A stretch of DNA of 36,433 nt from Cytauxzoon felis (GCA_020283715.1 JAIQCW010000301.1:1-36433); one strand, 5' to 3'. Counted from the stretch's first letter, positions 26,377 through 36,331 are shown. Notes: generated by a model from the sequence alone, not told the origin. Made by a program: numbers and translations.

Positions 26377-26534
26377 TATGGTAATATAACCTCTACTATA
26401 CAAGTCAAAGACAGATCTATTTTATATGAGAAAATATAAGAGGAGGAAAACATTGTAAATCTATCATCTTCGTTGTATATTTTCACTTGTTTTGTTAATT
26501 TTATAATAGAATCGTTCTATTAGATTATAGTATG

Positions 26535-26790
26535 TTTTAACCCCATTTTTCTCATTTTACCCCAGTATTGGTATGATAACGACGATTTAGATTTCGAGGC
26601 TAGGGTACTGTTATATGTTTTGATATGATTTAGATTAGTTTGGTATTTGTATAAGTTTGTATAATAGTTCGATAGTGTAATTTATAAGCTTTATTTTAAC
26701 AGTATTCCACTATCTTTGTTATCCCCATTACTGAAGCTTTTTATATAAAAAAGAGGGATAGATAAGTGGGTCTATTTACCCCTGAATGGG
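26535..26790 (+). promoter_or_regulatory. Candidate TACCCCA-type promoter motifs of the hydrolase gene
   Basis: TTAACCCCATT (26537-26547), TTACCCCAGT (26558-26567), TATCCCCATT (26720-26729) and TTACCCCTG (about 26777) all lie in the gene's direction. They are about 310, 290, 125 and 70 nt upstream of its ATG. The paired ACCCCAT…ACCCCAGT arrangement repeats what is seen upstream of the FAINT gene at 3404-4258. Confidence 0.5.
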
Positions 26791-26845
26791 TAAGTTATTA
26801 ATGTACTATGTAATTTCAATAATTTATTGTTAATTTTTATATAGA

Positions 26846-28584
26846 ATGTATTTTATTTCATTTATTATTGTTGTACTCTGTAAATACACTTGTAGGGCCC
26901 ACGGAGGCGATTATTATAATATATCCGAGATGGGTGACATGGTCTTAGAAGGTAAACTCTTTATGAGTAGTTTCTTGAATAAACAAGGTATAAGGATTAG
27001 AACTTATGCCTCAACGGTGAATAATCCAAAGTATCATGTGATACTTGTACATGGTATTCGTAGCCATTTTAGATCCGATTTTGTTGGTTATGATGAAGAT
27101 TGGTTTAGAAGACATGCTGAAAATCATGTTGATACCCATGCTGAAGCTGTATTTTATAATGAATCAAAGGAGAAATTTCCTAATTTGACTTCATTAAAGA
27201 AAGATGGACGAAGTATAGTATATGAAGATCGGTTACATGGCAAAAATGCATTTGATGTGACACCTAGATTTTCATATGATGGAAGTTTTGTACATGGATT
27301 TAATAAATTAGGATTCTCTGTATATGGATTGGATTTACAATCACATGGATTATCTGGTGGTATATGTGACCAGAAATCTTATGTGAGAGCATTTGATGAT
27401 TTTGTATATGATGTACTACAATTCGTCAGTATCATTAAGAGAGGTAGATTTGATGATCCAAGTGAGAAATGGGATGAACAATTAGTATATAAAGATATAT
27501 GCCATGATAATCTCCAATATTTTTTGGCTGGATTATCAATGGGTGGTAATATCGTATTGAAAGCACAAGTATTATTCAAAATGAATACTCAAGTAGATGT
27601 TAAATTCGTTGATTGTATAATACCAATGGGTGCTATGCTCAATATTGATCAATATCATCCATACATAATGAAAATGTTATACCCATTTCTATGGCTCCAA
27701 TCAGCCATCGCACCAAAGTCTGCATTATTACTCGAAAATGTTAACATTTATGAACAAGGTATACAATTATCCATGAGACAAAAGGTTTGTATATTTAAAC
27801 CAATTAATCCAATTCCAATCCATCAACTAAACCTGAGGTTACCATCCACCCGAGGTCCAATCCAACTCTTCTTCCACTCGCCTCCACCGTTGGTCCTGCA
27901 GACAGCTCCTCTATTTACCTATCTCTAAAGAGTATAGCCACTCCCAGAGATCGTGGCGGTGGGAAGTTAGTGATGGATCATCCATCATGGGAATGATGGA
28001 AGGTGGTGCTAAGGTTGTGTTGGATGTAACCTCAAGTGGAATACCCGAGAACGATCTACGGGAGTTTGAGGGGGAAGTAATTAGAAGAGGCACCACGCCT
28101 AGTGGAAAGGAGAGCAGGAATGTAACCTCAGGTGGAGCAGAATTATGTTCCTTTATTTTTCTATATACTTTAATTCATTATAAATTTTCAGGATCCTTTA
28201 CATTTATGTGGAAAGACTCCGGCAAGGACTTTGAGATTTTTATATGATGCGACTAAAGATTTAAAGAGGAAGATGAGATATTATCCCAAAAATTTATTCA
28301 CATTATTCATACATTCGAGAGATGACAAAGTATGTAAAATAAAGGTTAGTTGACAACACTCGATATATCACACCTCATTTCTTTAGGGCCCTAGATCTTA
28401 TATGAATAATTTCTTCAAAGGTAATAGGTTTGTAGATTTAATTGAATTAGAAGGTGATACACATGTTATCACAAAGCAATCATATGTTCATATATTAATG
28501 CCAATTTTAAAAGAATATTTAAATAAAATTGAAAAAAATAAATCCAGACACACTGTAATGCGAGTAAGGTCATATAGACGCTAA
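26846..28584 (+). CDS. Secreted alpha/beta hydrolase (lysophospholipase/PST-A-like), three exons
   Basis: Exons are 26846-27784, 28192-28344 and 28387-28584; the joins are in frame and give 429 residues. The N-terminus MYFISFIIVVLCKYTCRAHG is a signal peptide. The oxyanion region is ILVHGIRSHFRSDF (about 70-83), and the nucleophile elbow is LAGLSMGGN with Ser231. The acid is in FIHSRDDKVC (Asp357 or 358) and the catalytic His in LEGDTHVITK (His390). The triad is complete only when all three exons are joined, which supports the splicing model. Apicomplexan proteins of this class act as lysophospholipases or monoacylglycerol lipases, some exported to the host cell; the substrate here is unknown. 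Intron 1 (407 nt) contains a mosaic repeat array, and intron 2 is 42 nt. Upstream TACCCCA-type motifs are shared with the FAINT genes. Confidence 0.85.
27828..28136. repeat. Mosaic repeat array inside intron 1 of the hydrolase gene
   Basis: It opens with ACCTGAGGTTACC and CCACCCGAGGTCCAATCCAA, then GTCCTGCAGACAGCTCCTCT, a LSLKSIATPRDRG-type unit and the MGMMEGGAKVVLDVTSSG segment. PENDLREFEGEV, GGCACCACGCCTAGTGGAAA and a final TGTAACCTCAGGTGGAGCAG follow. If the intron were retained, the frame would end at a stop near 27926. Confidence 0.85.
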
Positions 28585-28654
28585 TTTTAATCTCAATATT
28601 AAATTTCATCTCTATTATATATACACAAGAACAATCACTACCTTCACCACCACC

Positions 28655-28988
28655 TTCCTTTCCACACGCCTCCACCTGAGGTTACAATCACCAACTTTCG
28701 TCGTCCTGCAGACAGCTTCCTTATTTACTTCCCCCTCCGCTTCCCTGAGATCAGCTACGGGTAATCCACTTGAGGTTACATCCAACACATCCTTAGCACC
28801 ATCTTCCATCATTCCCATGATGGATGATCCATCACTACCTTCACCACGATCTCAGGGAGTGGCTTTACTCTTTAGAGATATGTAATTGGAAGAGCTCTCT
28901 GCAAGAGAATGCGAGGTGGATTGGACATCAGGTGGAGAGGCACCACGCCTAGTGGCAAAGAGAGTTGGATTGGACCTCGGGTTGAGGT
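28655..28988. repeat. Mosaic repeat array between convergent hydrolase and NOL6/Utp22 genes
   Basis: Complement modules come first (GCCTCCACCTGAGGTTACAA, CTGCAGACAGCTTCC, the complement of PVADLREAEGEVN and the MGMMEDGAKDV segment). CCACGATCTCAGGGAGTGGC, AGCTCTCTGCAAGAGAATGC, GGCACCACGCCTAGTGGCAA and GATTGGACCTCGGGTTGAGG follow. It fills the space between two 3' ends. Confidence 0.85.
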
Positions 28989-29028
28989 GTGTGGAACGGT
29001 ATAATATATGATATTAGGTATATAAAGA

Positions 29029-32000
29029 TTAGTTTAAGAAATTGATATTATCGAGTATACCATTGGTGAATTTAAGAATGGTATTGATGATTAGAGTGAT
29101 ATTTGGTATTGCGATTTGTGAATTATTATTTAAATTAATTATAGATTGTGGATAACATTTTGGTTGTAATGATTGTATTGGTATGAATGGTTTAGGATTG
29201 AATTTAATAAAAATTTTCAATTTATTATCATGTGGTATTGTTATACCCATTAAATTTGAATGATCATATGATAAAATTATTAAATCATTAAAATATTCAT
29301 CAAATAATTCTAATAAACGTTCTATAATTACTCTTCTTTCCAATAAATTTTTAAATATACCATCAAATTCCATCGAATATATATTGAATAAACTCAAAAC
29401 TATATCATAACATCTTTCAGATGATTCATTTATTAATACACGCTTCACCATATCAATATAACCCACATTATCAACCTTATACAATAACTCACGAAAATCA
29501 TCAGTCATATAACATTCATTATTCCACTCACCTCCAACTGAAGTCGTCTTGCAGAGGGCTTTTCCACTCGAGGTTACAGCGTCTGTTCCACTAGGCGTGG
29601 TGCCTCTTCTATTTACTTCACCCTCCGCTTCCCTGAGATCGGCTTCGGGTAGGACAGTTGAGGTCTTGTACTCATCATCAACTTGTAGTACATATGAATC
29701 ATGGGGTTTATTTTCATTATGAGGTTTTTTATCCCCATAACCCACCATTACCCCACTTTTTCCACTTGAGGTCCAATCTAAATTTTTATTACTATCATCT
29801 TTACCCATATCCTTCATAATATATTCACTTTCTTCTCCCATTTTTTCGTCTTGCAGACAGCTTCCTCTATTTACCTCACCCTCTGCTTCCCTGAGATCAG
29901 CTACGGGTTCTCCACTTGAGGTTACATCCTCATTACCTTCTCTTCCACTCGCCGTGGTGGCCTCTCTATTTACATCCCCCTCAAGCTCCCGTGGATCGCT
30001 CTCGGGTTTATCGCCACGATCTCTGGGAGTGGCTCTACCCTTCAGGGATAGGTAATTAGAAGAGGCCACCACGGCGAGTGGAACAGTGGTTGTAGAAGAG
30101 TATGATTGGACATCAGGTTGACAATAATATTGATTGGGTATAAATGTGAGTAATGTATTGATATGATAGAGTAATTTATGGGCAATATTGATTAATCTTT
30201 TGATGATTTTAATATTTGGTAATGTGATTAATTTAGAGTAGGGATCGAATGGTAATGAGATCCATATATATGGTAAATTAGTATTTTTTTTAATGATATG
30301 ATTAAGATTGATATTATGTTCATTATTGATATTAATAATTAATGGTTTATTATCCCAATCATAATTAGTTAATAGAAATAAGAATCGATTAAATATAATA
30401 TTAATAGAATTATTTAATGGTAATATAAATTGTTTATAATGATAATAAATATAAATAATAATTAATTCACATAATTGATTACAATTAGGTAATTTAAATA
30501 AATATGTAAATAATTTAATTAATTTAATAATATTATTATAATTAGGATATAATAATTGTATATTATAAATATATTTATTAATATTATAATTAATATAATA
30601 TTTATTAATAATATTTTTATTAATTTTATAATTTATATTATATAAATTATTATTCATTAATAATAATTCATTATTAAATATAAAATTTAATAAAAATATA
30701 AAATTTTTATAATAAATTTCTAAATTATAATTATTATTATTTATTATAGATTTTATTTTATATTTATTATATAATTCTTTATATATTAATAATATTATTA
30801 ATAATTTTATATAATTTTTATTTAATTTATTATTATTTATATTTTCTAATTTTATTATTATTTCATATATATTTTTATTATTTTTATATCCAATATCATC
30901 TATTTCATTATAATTTATATACATTTCTATTATTTTTAATGGTATTGTCTCTAATTTATATAATTTATCATTCAAATCATTATATACATTAATCAATTCC
31001 TTTCTATAATCTGTCATTATATACCTTTCATTATATAATGGATAATATCTAATTAATACTTTACCCAATCCTCCATACAATATTATTTTCCTTAATATAT
31101 ATATATTTATACTATTACCACATATCAATCTATCTATACTGTCATCCTCTTTATCTTCTTTATTTCCTTCATCCTTCACTTCATCCCAAATAATACATTC
31201 ATGCATACTACCATCAACAAATCTCCGCAATTCAGATTTACCATGCCAAAAATTACGATATTTAATACATTCATCATTATCAAGTATAGATGGACCAATA
31301 TCCATATCACGCTTTATAGAATCATCAAATGATAAAAATAATATTATACAACATAATGGATAGTCATTTCCAACTGAAATCGTCCTATCGTTGTCACTAG
31401 GCATTCTACCTGAGGTCTTCCACTCGCCGTGGTGGCCTTCTATATTTACTTCCCCCTCCGCTTCCCTGAGATCAGCTACGGGTTTTCCACTTGAGGTTAC
31501 AATACTACCTTTCATTCCACTCACCGTGGTGGCCTTCTTATTTACCTTCCCCTCCGCTTCCCTGAGATCAGCTACGGGTTTTCCACTCGAAGTTACATCC
31601 AACACATCCTTAGCACCATCTTCCATCATTCCCATGATGAATGATCCATCACTACCTTCACCACGATCTCTGGGAGTGGCTCTACCGTTTACGGATAGGT
31701 AATTGGAAGAGCTGTCTGCAAGACCAACGGTGGTTGTAACCTCAGGTTGTGGAGCCTCTACAGCAAGTGGAATATAGGTGTCGAGTTGATCAGTGCTTGT
31801 AACCTCAAGTGGAGAATTATGGGGTTTATTATCTGATATTGTAGGGTTATGGTGTTTTTTATCCCCATAACACTTTGTTACCTCATTTTTTCCACTTGAG
31901 GTTACATCCGTTTCCTTCCTACTATCTTCATCTCCACCTTCTTTTCCACTCGTCGTGGTGGCCCTTACATTTATCTTACCTCGACTCCCATAGATCGTCT

Positions 32001-33279
32001 CGGATATTTCGCCACGATCTCCGGGAGTGGCATTACTCTTTAGAGATAGGTAATTGGGTGAAGCCTCCACGGCGAGTGGAACACTGGTTGTAACCTCGGG
32101 TTGAGAAGACCCTCCACGGCGAGTGGAAGGAGATTTGGATTGGACTTCAGTTGGAGTGGATGACATATAGTTTGTATTATATAAATTTTTGTATGTATGT
32201 GAGTGGTAGATGTATGAGTGGATATATTTTAATCGATCATTGAGTCCGTATTTGATGGTATTTATTGTATGATTGGTTACTTCTTCTAATTTATTGAGAT
32301 TTATTTTATTCAAGAGGAAGATGGATGTATCATAAATTATTGATTTATTATAATATAGACTAAATAATTGTGTAAATGTATATAATGATGAATTCTTAAT
32401 TATATTTATACTTTCTACACTATAAAATAATAATTGACCCCATGTTATTGATAAATTACCCAATAAATTCAACCTATTACCATCAATATTATAAAATAAA
32501 TCGGGTTTTTTAACACCACAATCCCCATTATTTATCTTTAAATATTCTCCATTTATAAAGCTTGTAATAAATTTTAATGTAGATTTAAATATACTTAATG
32601 AATTTATATTATGCGATAATTTTAAATTTATACATGCATGTGTCGATAATATCACAAATATCATATCCGTTATATTACTACTAATACGATTATCCATTAA
32701 ACCACGTAATTTACCCCACTTTTTCAATAAAATTATTGCAGATGGTAAATTTCTATACAAATTAAATACATTTTCAAGTTCCTTATACAAGACCACATAT
32801 AAAAAGCAATCAGGTATTGATAATGAATGATATACACTTGAAAATGACAATGTATAAACACATTTTATATATACCTCAACACCCATAAACTCAAATGTAA
32901 TAAAGGGTATAGGTTTATCCTCTAGAATACATGTAGGATAATTCAGCCGCATAGATAAAACCCCATAATTTCCATTATTGGGTTTATTTTTATGTAAAAC
33001 CTCGATCAAATATGCCTCTAGTTTACCATATAACTCTGAAATAAATTCCCTAGGGTTACAGTGTGCGATTATAATACCAACTCCATCATCAAATTTCGTT
33101 GCATAACCGAATTTTAAAGATCCACAAACCTCAATGAATCTCAATTCAAAATCTCTCAATATCAACCTCTTTAGATCCTCAAAAAACCCAGTTATCCTCT
33201 CTTTAACCAATGAATCTAATCTCTCATCCTCAACCAACTGATCTATACGCTCAGTGATTGATGTGGGTCCATTGCTCAT
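29029..33279 (-). CDS. NOL6/Utp22 (Nrap) homologue, small-subunit processome, with two in-frame repeat inserts
   Basis: The 1416-residue product begins with a nucleotidyltransferase-like fold typical of Nrap proteins (FIEVCGSLKFGYATKFDDGV, about residues 43-62) and AIILLKKWGKLRGL (about 182-195). The C-terminal end fits the last Nrap domain: LFDEYFNDLIILSYDHSNL, then KLKIFIKFNPKPFIPI and finally IPNITLIINTILKFTNGILD. Nrap proteins are required in the nucleolus for 18S rRNA processing. Two mosaic repeat inserts occupy about residues 374-634 and 1054-1250. Without them the length is about 960, against roughly 1150-1240 in yeast and human. The region between the inserts is Asn/Ile/Tyr-rich. Both inserts are stop-free and in frame. 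They could be translated, or be spliced out by introns I cannot place. Confidence 0.72.
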   Translation of the reverse strand: MSNGPTSITERIDQLVEDERLDSLVKERITGFFEDLKRLILRDFELRFIEVCGSLKFGYATKFDDGVGIIIAHCNPREFISELYGKLEAYLIEVLHKNKPNNGNYGVLSMRLNYPTCILEDKPIPFITFEFMGVEVYIKCVYTLSFSSVYHSLSIPDCFLYVVLYKELENVFNLYRNLPSAIILLKKWGKLRGLMDNRISSNITDMIFVILSTHACINLKLSHNINSLSIFKSTLKFITSFINGEYLKINNGDCGVKKPDLFYNIDGNRLNLLGNLSITWGQLLFYSVESINIIKNSSLYTFTQLFSLYYNKSIIYDTSIFLLNKINLNKLEEVTNHTINTIKYGLNDRLKYIHSYIYHSHTYKNLYNTNYMSSTPTEVQSKSPSTRRGGSSQPEVTTSVPLAVEASPNYLSLKSNATPGDRGEISETIYGSRGKINVRATTTSGKEGGDEDSRKETDVTSSGKNEVTKCYGDKKHHNPTISDNKPHNSPLEVTSTDQLDTYIPLAVEAPQPEVTTTVGLADSSSNYLSVNGRATPRDRGEGSDGSFIMGMMEDGAKDVLDVTSSGKPVADLREAEGKVNKKATTVSGMKGSIVTSSGKPVADLREAEGEVNIEGHHGEWKTSGRMPSDNDRTISVGNDYPLCCIILFLSFDDSIKRDMDIGPSILDNDECIKYRNFWHGKSELRRFVDGSMHECIIWDEVKDEGNKEDKEDDSIDRLICGNSINIYILRKIILYGGLGKVLIRYYPLYNERYIMTDYRKELINVYNDLNDKLYKLETIPLKIIEMYINYNEIDDIGYKNNKNIYEIIIKLENINNNKLNKNYIKLLIILLIYKELYNKYKIKSIINNNNYNLEIYYKNFIFLLNFIFNNELLLMNNNLYNINYKINKNIINKYYINYNINKYIYNIQLLYPNYNNIIKLIKLFTYLFKLPNCNQLCELIIIYIYYHYKQFILPLNNSINIIFNRFLFLLTNYDWDNKPLIININNEHNINLNHIIKKNTNLPYIWISLPFDPYSKLITLPNIKIIKRLINIAHKLLYHINTLLTFIPNQYYCQPDVQSYSSTTTVPLAVVASSNYLSLKGRATPRDRGDKPESDPRELEGDVNREATTASGREGNEDVTSSGEPVADLREAEGEVNRGSCLQDEKMGEESEYIMKDMGKDDSNKNLDWTSSGKSGVMVGYGDKKPHNENKPHDSYVLQVDDEYKTSTVLPEADLREAEGEVNRRGTTPSGTDAVTSSGKALCKTTSVGGEWNNECYMTDDFRELLYKVDNVGYIDMVKRVLINESSERCYDIVLSLFNIYSMEFDGIFKNLLERRVIIERLLELFDEYFNDLIILSYDHSNLMGITIPHDNKLKIFIKFNPKPFIPIQSLQPKCYPQSIINLNNNSQIAIPNITLIINTILKFTNGILDNINFLN
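29525..30125 (-). repeat. In-frame mosaic repeat insert 2 of NOL6/Utp22
   Basis: In gene direction it begins with VPLAVVASSNYLSLKGRATP. PESDPRELEGDVNREATTAS and EPVADLREAEGEVNRG follow. A unique stretch (EKMGEESEYIMKDMGKDD, then MVGYGDKKPHNENKPHDS) leads to a last EADLREAEGEVNRRGTTPSG. The unique stretch contains, on the plus strand, TTTTTTATCCCCATAACC and CATTACCCCAC, which resemble the promoter-type motifs of the secreted genes. Confidence 0.85.
31380..32165 (-). repeat. In-frame mosaic repeat insert 1 of NOL6/Utp22
   Basis: In gene direction modules include TEVQSKSPSTRRGGSSQPEV, NYLSLKSNATPGDRGEI, ETIYGSRGKINVRATTTSGK and a unique TKCYGDKKHHNPTISDNKPH. NYLSVNGRATPRDRGEGSDG, FIMGMMEDGAKDVLDVTSSG and two PVADLREAEG units follow. 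Both module orientations occur (e.g. NSPLEVTSTDQ and IPLAVEAPQPEVTT are the opposite orientation) and all remain stop-free in the gene's frame. Confidence 0.85.
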
Positions 33280-33339
33280 TTTGGAAAGAGTTGAATGATG
33301 ATGGAAAAATACAAATACCTTTCAGTGAGCAACAACACG

Positions 33340-33589
33340 AGGATATACTAGTTTACTTCCCCCTAAGCTTCGGTACAGGTTCTATAACCCAGTAAGGGTC
33401 GAGTAGACAGTGCTTACCGTTGAACTCGTTTGGTCGTTCGATAGAGATACCAAGCGTGTTACGCTGCACAATCTCAGTAATTAGCTTACTTCTATTATGA
33501 TTCTCTAGTGTAGTGTTGGTTGTATAGTAATTTTTTCTAGTGAATTTGTAAAAAAATTTGAACAAAAGTTTTATAATCAATTTTATCAT
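33340..33589 (-). other. Higher-GC open frame between NOL6/Utp22 and the next gene, unexplained
   Basis: A frame from 33589 to 33353 (78 codons) overlaps the last 18 codons of the upstream gene in another frame. Its downstream part encodes SKLITEIVQRNTLGISIERP, then NGKHCLLDPYWVIEPVPK, with codon use and GC unlike the AT-rich flanks. It ends LRGK just before GGGGGAAGTAAAC, which resembles the tail of the DLREAEGEVN module. It could be a displaced exon, a fragment captured by the repeat family, an organellar insertion, or a 3' exon of the upstream gene after a frameshift. I cannot choose. Confidence 0.3.
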
Positions 33590-34175
33590 AAACTTTCAAT
33601 TTATATAAATCATTTATAATTAATCTAAACCTTTTTTCATTAAATGTACCATCATAGTCGATAATCTTGAAAACCCTTTGGACATAGGGATCCATCCTTA
33701 GACAATAGTCAATACTGACCAAATATATTGTATCATTTGGTATAATTTTATCATTATTAAAAATGTTATATTTATCTAATATCTTTTTTAGCTCATTGAA
33801 TAATAATTTTGAATCAACCAATAATGGCTCTACATATAGTCTCCACCACACTAAGATTCTTAGGCGTTTATAATCTTTAGGTAGAAATTTAATTAATAAA
33901 TCATGATTGAAGATCTTTTTATAATTACACCATTCATTTATACCATCATCATTACGTAATAATTCCAATCCATCAGTCGTCAACTCATTTCCTCCATCAG
34001 CCGCGCTAGATACCATAGAATCCTCACGGGTTAGCATAGCAATTATCTTCTTATCATGATCATCTATACCCAAGTATCTATCAACCTTACCTATTCTGGT
34101 GAAAATTTCATATAAAGTAGGAGATGATTGTGAAATATCAATCAAATCATCACGTATAAAATTATATTTTAACAT
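33537..34175 (-). CDS. Hypothetical protein, possibly with degenerate EF-hand-like C-terminus
   Basis: The 212-residue product starts MLKYNFIRDDLIDISQSSPT and is largely helical. A region near residues 120-135 has RLRILVWWRLYVEPLL. The end, IDYDGTFNEKRFRLIINDLY followed by DYKTFVQIFLQIH, resembles one EF-hand-like helix-loop-helix with DYDGTFNE, but too few ligands are present to claim calcium binding. I do not recognise the family. No signal peptide or TM is seen. The single-exon frame is intact, with an ATG after an AT-rich leader. It lies between HRD1 and NOL6/Utp22 on the same strand. Confidence 0.55.
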   Translation of the reverse strand: MLKYNFIRDDLIDISQSSPTLYEIFTRIGKVDRYLGIDDHDKKIIAMLTREDSMVSSAADGGNELTTDGLELLRNDDGINEWCNYKKIFNHDLLIKFLPKDYKRLRILVWWRLYVEPLLVDSKLLFNELKKILDKYNIFNNDKIIPNDTIYLVSIDYCLRMDPYVQRVFKIIDYDGTFNEKRFRLIINDLYKLKVYDKIDYKTFVQIFLQIH

Positions 34176-34308
34176 TTTTTATAATTTAACTTGATCTTAA
34201 TTTATTCAGTTAAATCTCTACACATCTTATCAAGAATCATCTCAACCTTCCATGATAGATCATACAACTGCCTATTGGTGCTTATAAAGATATATAACTT
34301 ATAAGAAA

Positions 34309-36188
34309 TTACAATTGTTTTAAAATTTCATTGGATATTGCTAAGCTTAAAAATAAATTATTCGATAAATCTAATAATATATTGCCTCTAGGATCATCTA
34401 AGAGTCTGTCCAGCACGCCAACATATGTCGATTTATATTTTGAATTCCTTAGTATCTCATTATACTTTCGAATAACAAATAAATACTCCATATTATCACG
34501 TATGAATGTCAAGTCACTAATAGATTCCATATGTGATAATGTAGAATTCCTATCCATCGATGAAGGACTTTTGGGCCATTCTTTAATACTGACACTATCT
34601 CCATCTCCTGGTATAAGTTTGTCATATACATCATCTGATGAGGATGTTCCAAAGTCTTTAACATCTACTTCAGCACCGATATTCTTAAGAAGTTGTAATG
34701 TAACGTCATTAATATCATGTTGATTTAATGTATTGTATGATGATATAGCAATAACCCAATTGTGTATTAATTGTTTATAACATGACTTAAGATTATTAAT
34801 AAGTAATGATTCATCATATAAATCCTCAATATGTTCACTTGTCTTGTATGAATTCACAATCTTAAGTAAAGGCTCACCGAAAAATAACGTATTGTTAATA
34901 TTAAATAACAAATCATCATTATCATCAGTAGGATTCATATCCTCTTTAAATAATAACCGTATTGATAACTCTAAATCATCCTTAGGCTCCACCAATTGTA
35001 TATTTATAATGTTCGAAGTTTCAACACCTGAAGTTAAATTCTCTACACTTTCCTTTCCATTGCATGGGGCTTCTCCACCTGAGGTCTTTCCACTAGGCGT
35101 GGTGCCTTCTCTATTTACTTCCCCCTCCGCTTCCCCGAGATCAGCTGCGGGTAGTCCACTCGAGGTCCAATCACTACTTTCTCCCTTTCCACTCGCCGTG
35201 GAGGCTTTTTTATTTACATCCCCCTTCGCTTCCCTGAGATCAGCTGCGGGTTCCACTTGAGGTCCAGTACTACACTTCATTCCACTTTCATCAACACCTC
35301 CAACATCGCCACGATCTCCGGGAGTGGCATTACCGTTTACGGATAGGTAATTGGAAGAGCTGACGGCAGGATGGACCTCAGGTGGAGTTGGAACAGATAT
35401 AGATGAACTTTCTGTGTTTGTATTTACAATTGATTGTGCTTTTGATGTTTGAGAGTTGAACGATGTCTCGTTATTGTAATGATTATTAGCTGAGGATCTA
35501 ACAGCACGACGTATAATAGCTGTAGGATTTTCTGCATTGAGTATTTCATTTAATAATCTACTTTCATTGGTTGTAATATTGATATTATTGATGATTTCAT
35601 TATGTATTTGATGAATTAATTGTTCATTAATAAAAATTGGTATAGTTTTACCCTTATAATTAATGAATGGTTGTTTATAATCTTTAAGATTTAATTTAAT
35701 ATTACAATTATATCCATATTTATTAAATAATTCATATTTTAATTCATTTAATTCTTGTTGTGTAAAATTATTATCATGATAATTTCTTTTTATAAATTTA
35801 ATTATTTTATCTTTTAATCTTCTAATTGATATTATTATATTATTTTCAATTATTAATAACATTCTAGAGAAATCAAATATCTCTATATTATGTGTAGATT
35901 CAGATTCTATACGTGAACGACAATTTGGACATGATGAATGTTGAAATAACCATGATTTTAAACATGATAAATGAAATATATGACCACAATCTATCTTCTT
36001 ACAATCATCTATCAATAAATCTCTACATATTATACATGTACTCTCCTTCTCTAAATCCTCTTTTGTAGGATCAGGAAATCTATTAATTATTTATTCATCA
36101 ATCAATTAACATACCTAGTATCCAATACCCTAGATAAACGACGATAATATAATAACATACGTATACGATTACTCAAATTCTTAGCAAC
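34309..36188 (-). CDS. HRD1: HRD1/synoviolin-like ERAD E3 ubiquitin ligase, 3' part (5' end outside window)
   Basis: Visible exons are 36188-36115 and 36079-34309, joined across a 35-nt GT…AG intron that restores the codon for Arg25. Upstream, an intron with acceptor at 36189-36190 leads out of the window and contains mosaic repeats, so the N-terminal TM domain is not seen. The visible 614 residues start VAKNLSNRIRMLLYYRRLSR, then RFPDPTKEDLEKESTCIICR, which matches the linker before the RING of HRD1. The RING-H2 ligands are Cys40, Cys43, Cys56, His58, His61, Cys64, Cys75 and Cys78 (KIDCGHIFHLSCLKSW). HRD1 ubiquitinates misfolded ER proteins. A repeat-derived insert occupies about residues 253-375. 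The C-terminal part is unique and acidic, with no recognised domain. Confidence 0.8.
35030..35398 (-). repeat. In-frame mosaic repeat insert in HRD1
   Basis: In gene direction the insert begins VPTPPEVHPAVSSSNYLSVN and continues NATPGDRGDVGGVDESGMK. EPAADLREAKGDVNKKASTA and LPAADLGEAEGEVNREGTTP follow, ending SGGEAPCNGKESV. It lies downstream of the RING domain and reads in the host's frame. One DNA strand also has an opposite frame open (34844-35260, +). Confidence 0.85.
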
Positions 36189-36237
36189 CTATACATTATA
36201 TATAACAAGAAAATAATTCCATTTAAAGTCAAATCCT

Positions 36238-36330
36238 ACTCATTCCCACTAGGCGTGGAGCCTTCTCTATTTACTTCCCCCTCAAACTCCCAGAGATCGT
36301 TTTCGGGTTCCACTTGAGGTTATAACATTA
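36238..36330. repeat. Mosaic repeat arm in the upstream intron of HRD1
   Basis: CATTCCCACTAGGCGTGGAG is followed by the complement of a DLREFEGEVN module (CTCAAACTCCCAGAGATCGT) and GGTTCCACTTGAGGTTATAA. It is the left arm of a composite element whose core follows. Confidence 0.8.
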
Positions 36331-36331
36331 T

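Noticed and set aside
33340..33540. Mitochondrial rRNA fragment insertion
   Set aside because: The base composition made me consider it, but I cannot match it to a known fragment and the open frame looks at least as likely to be coding.
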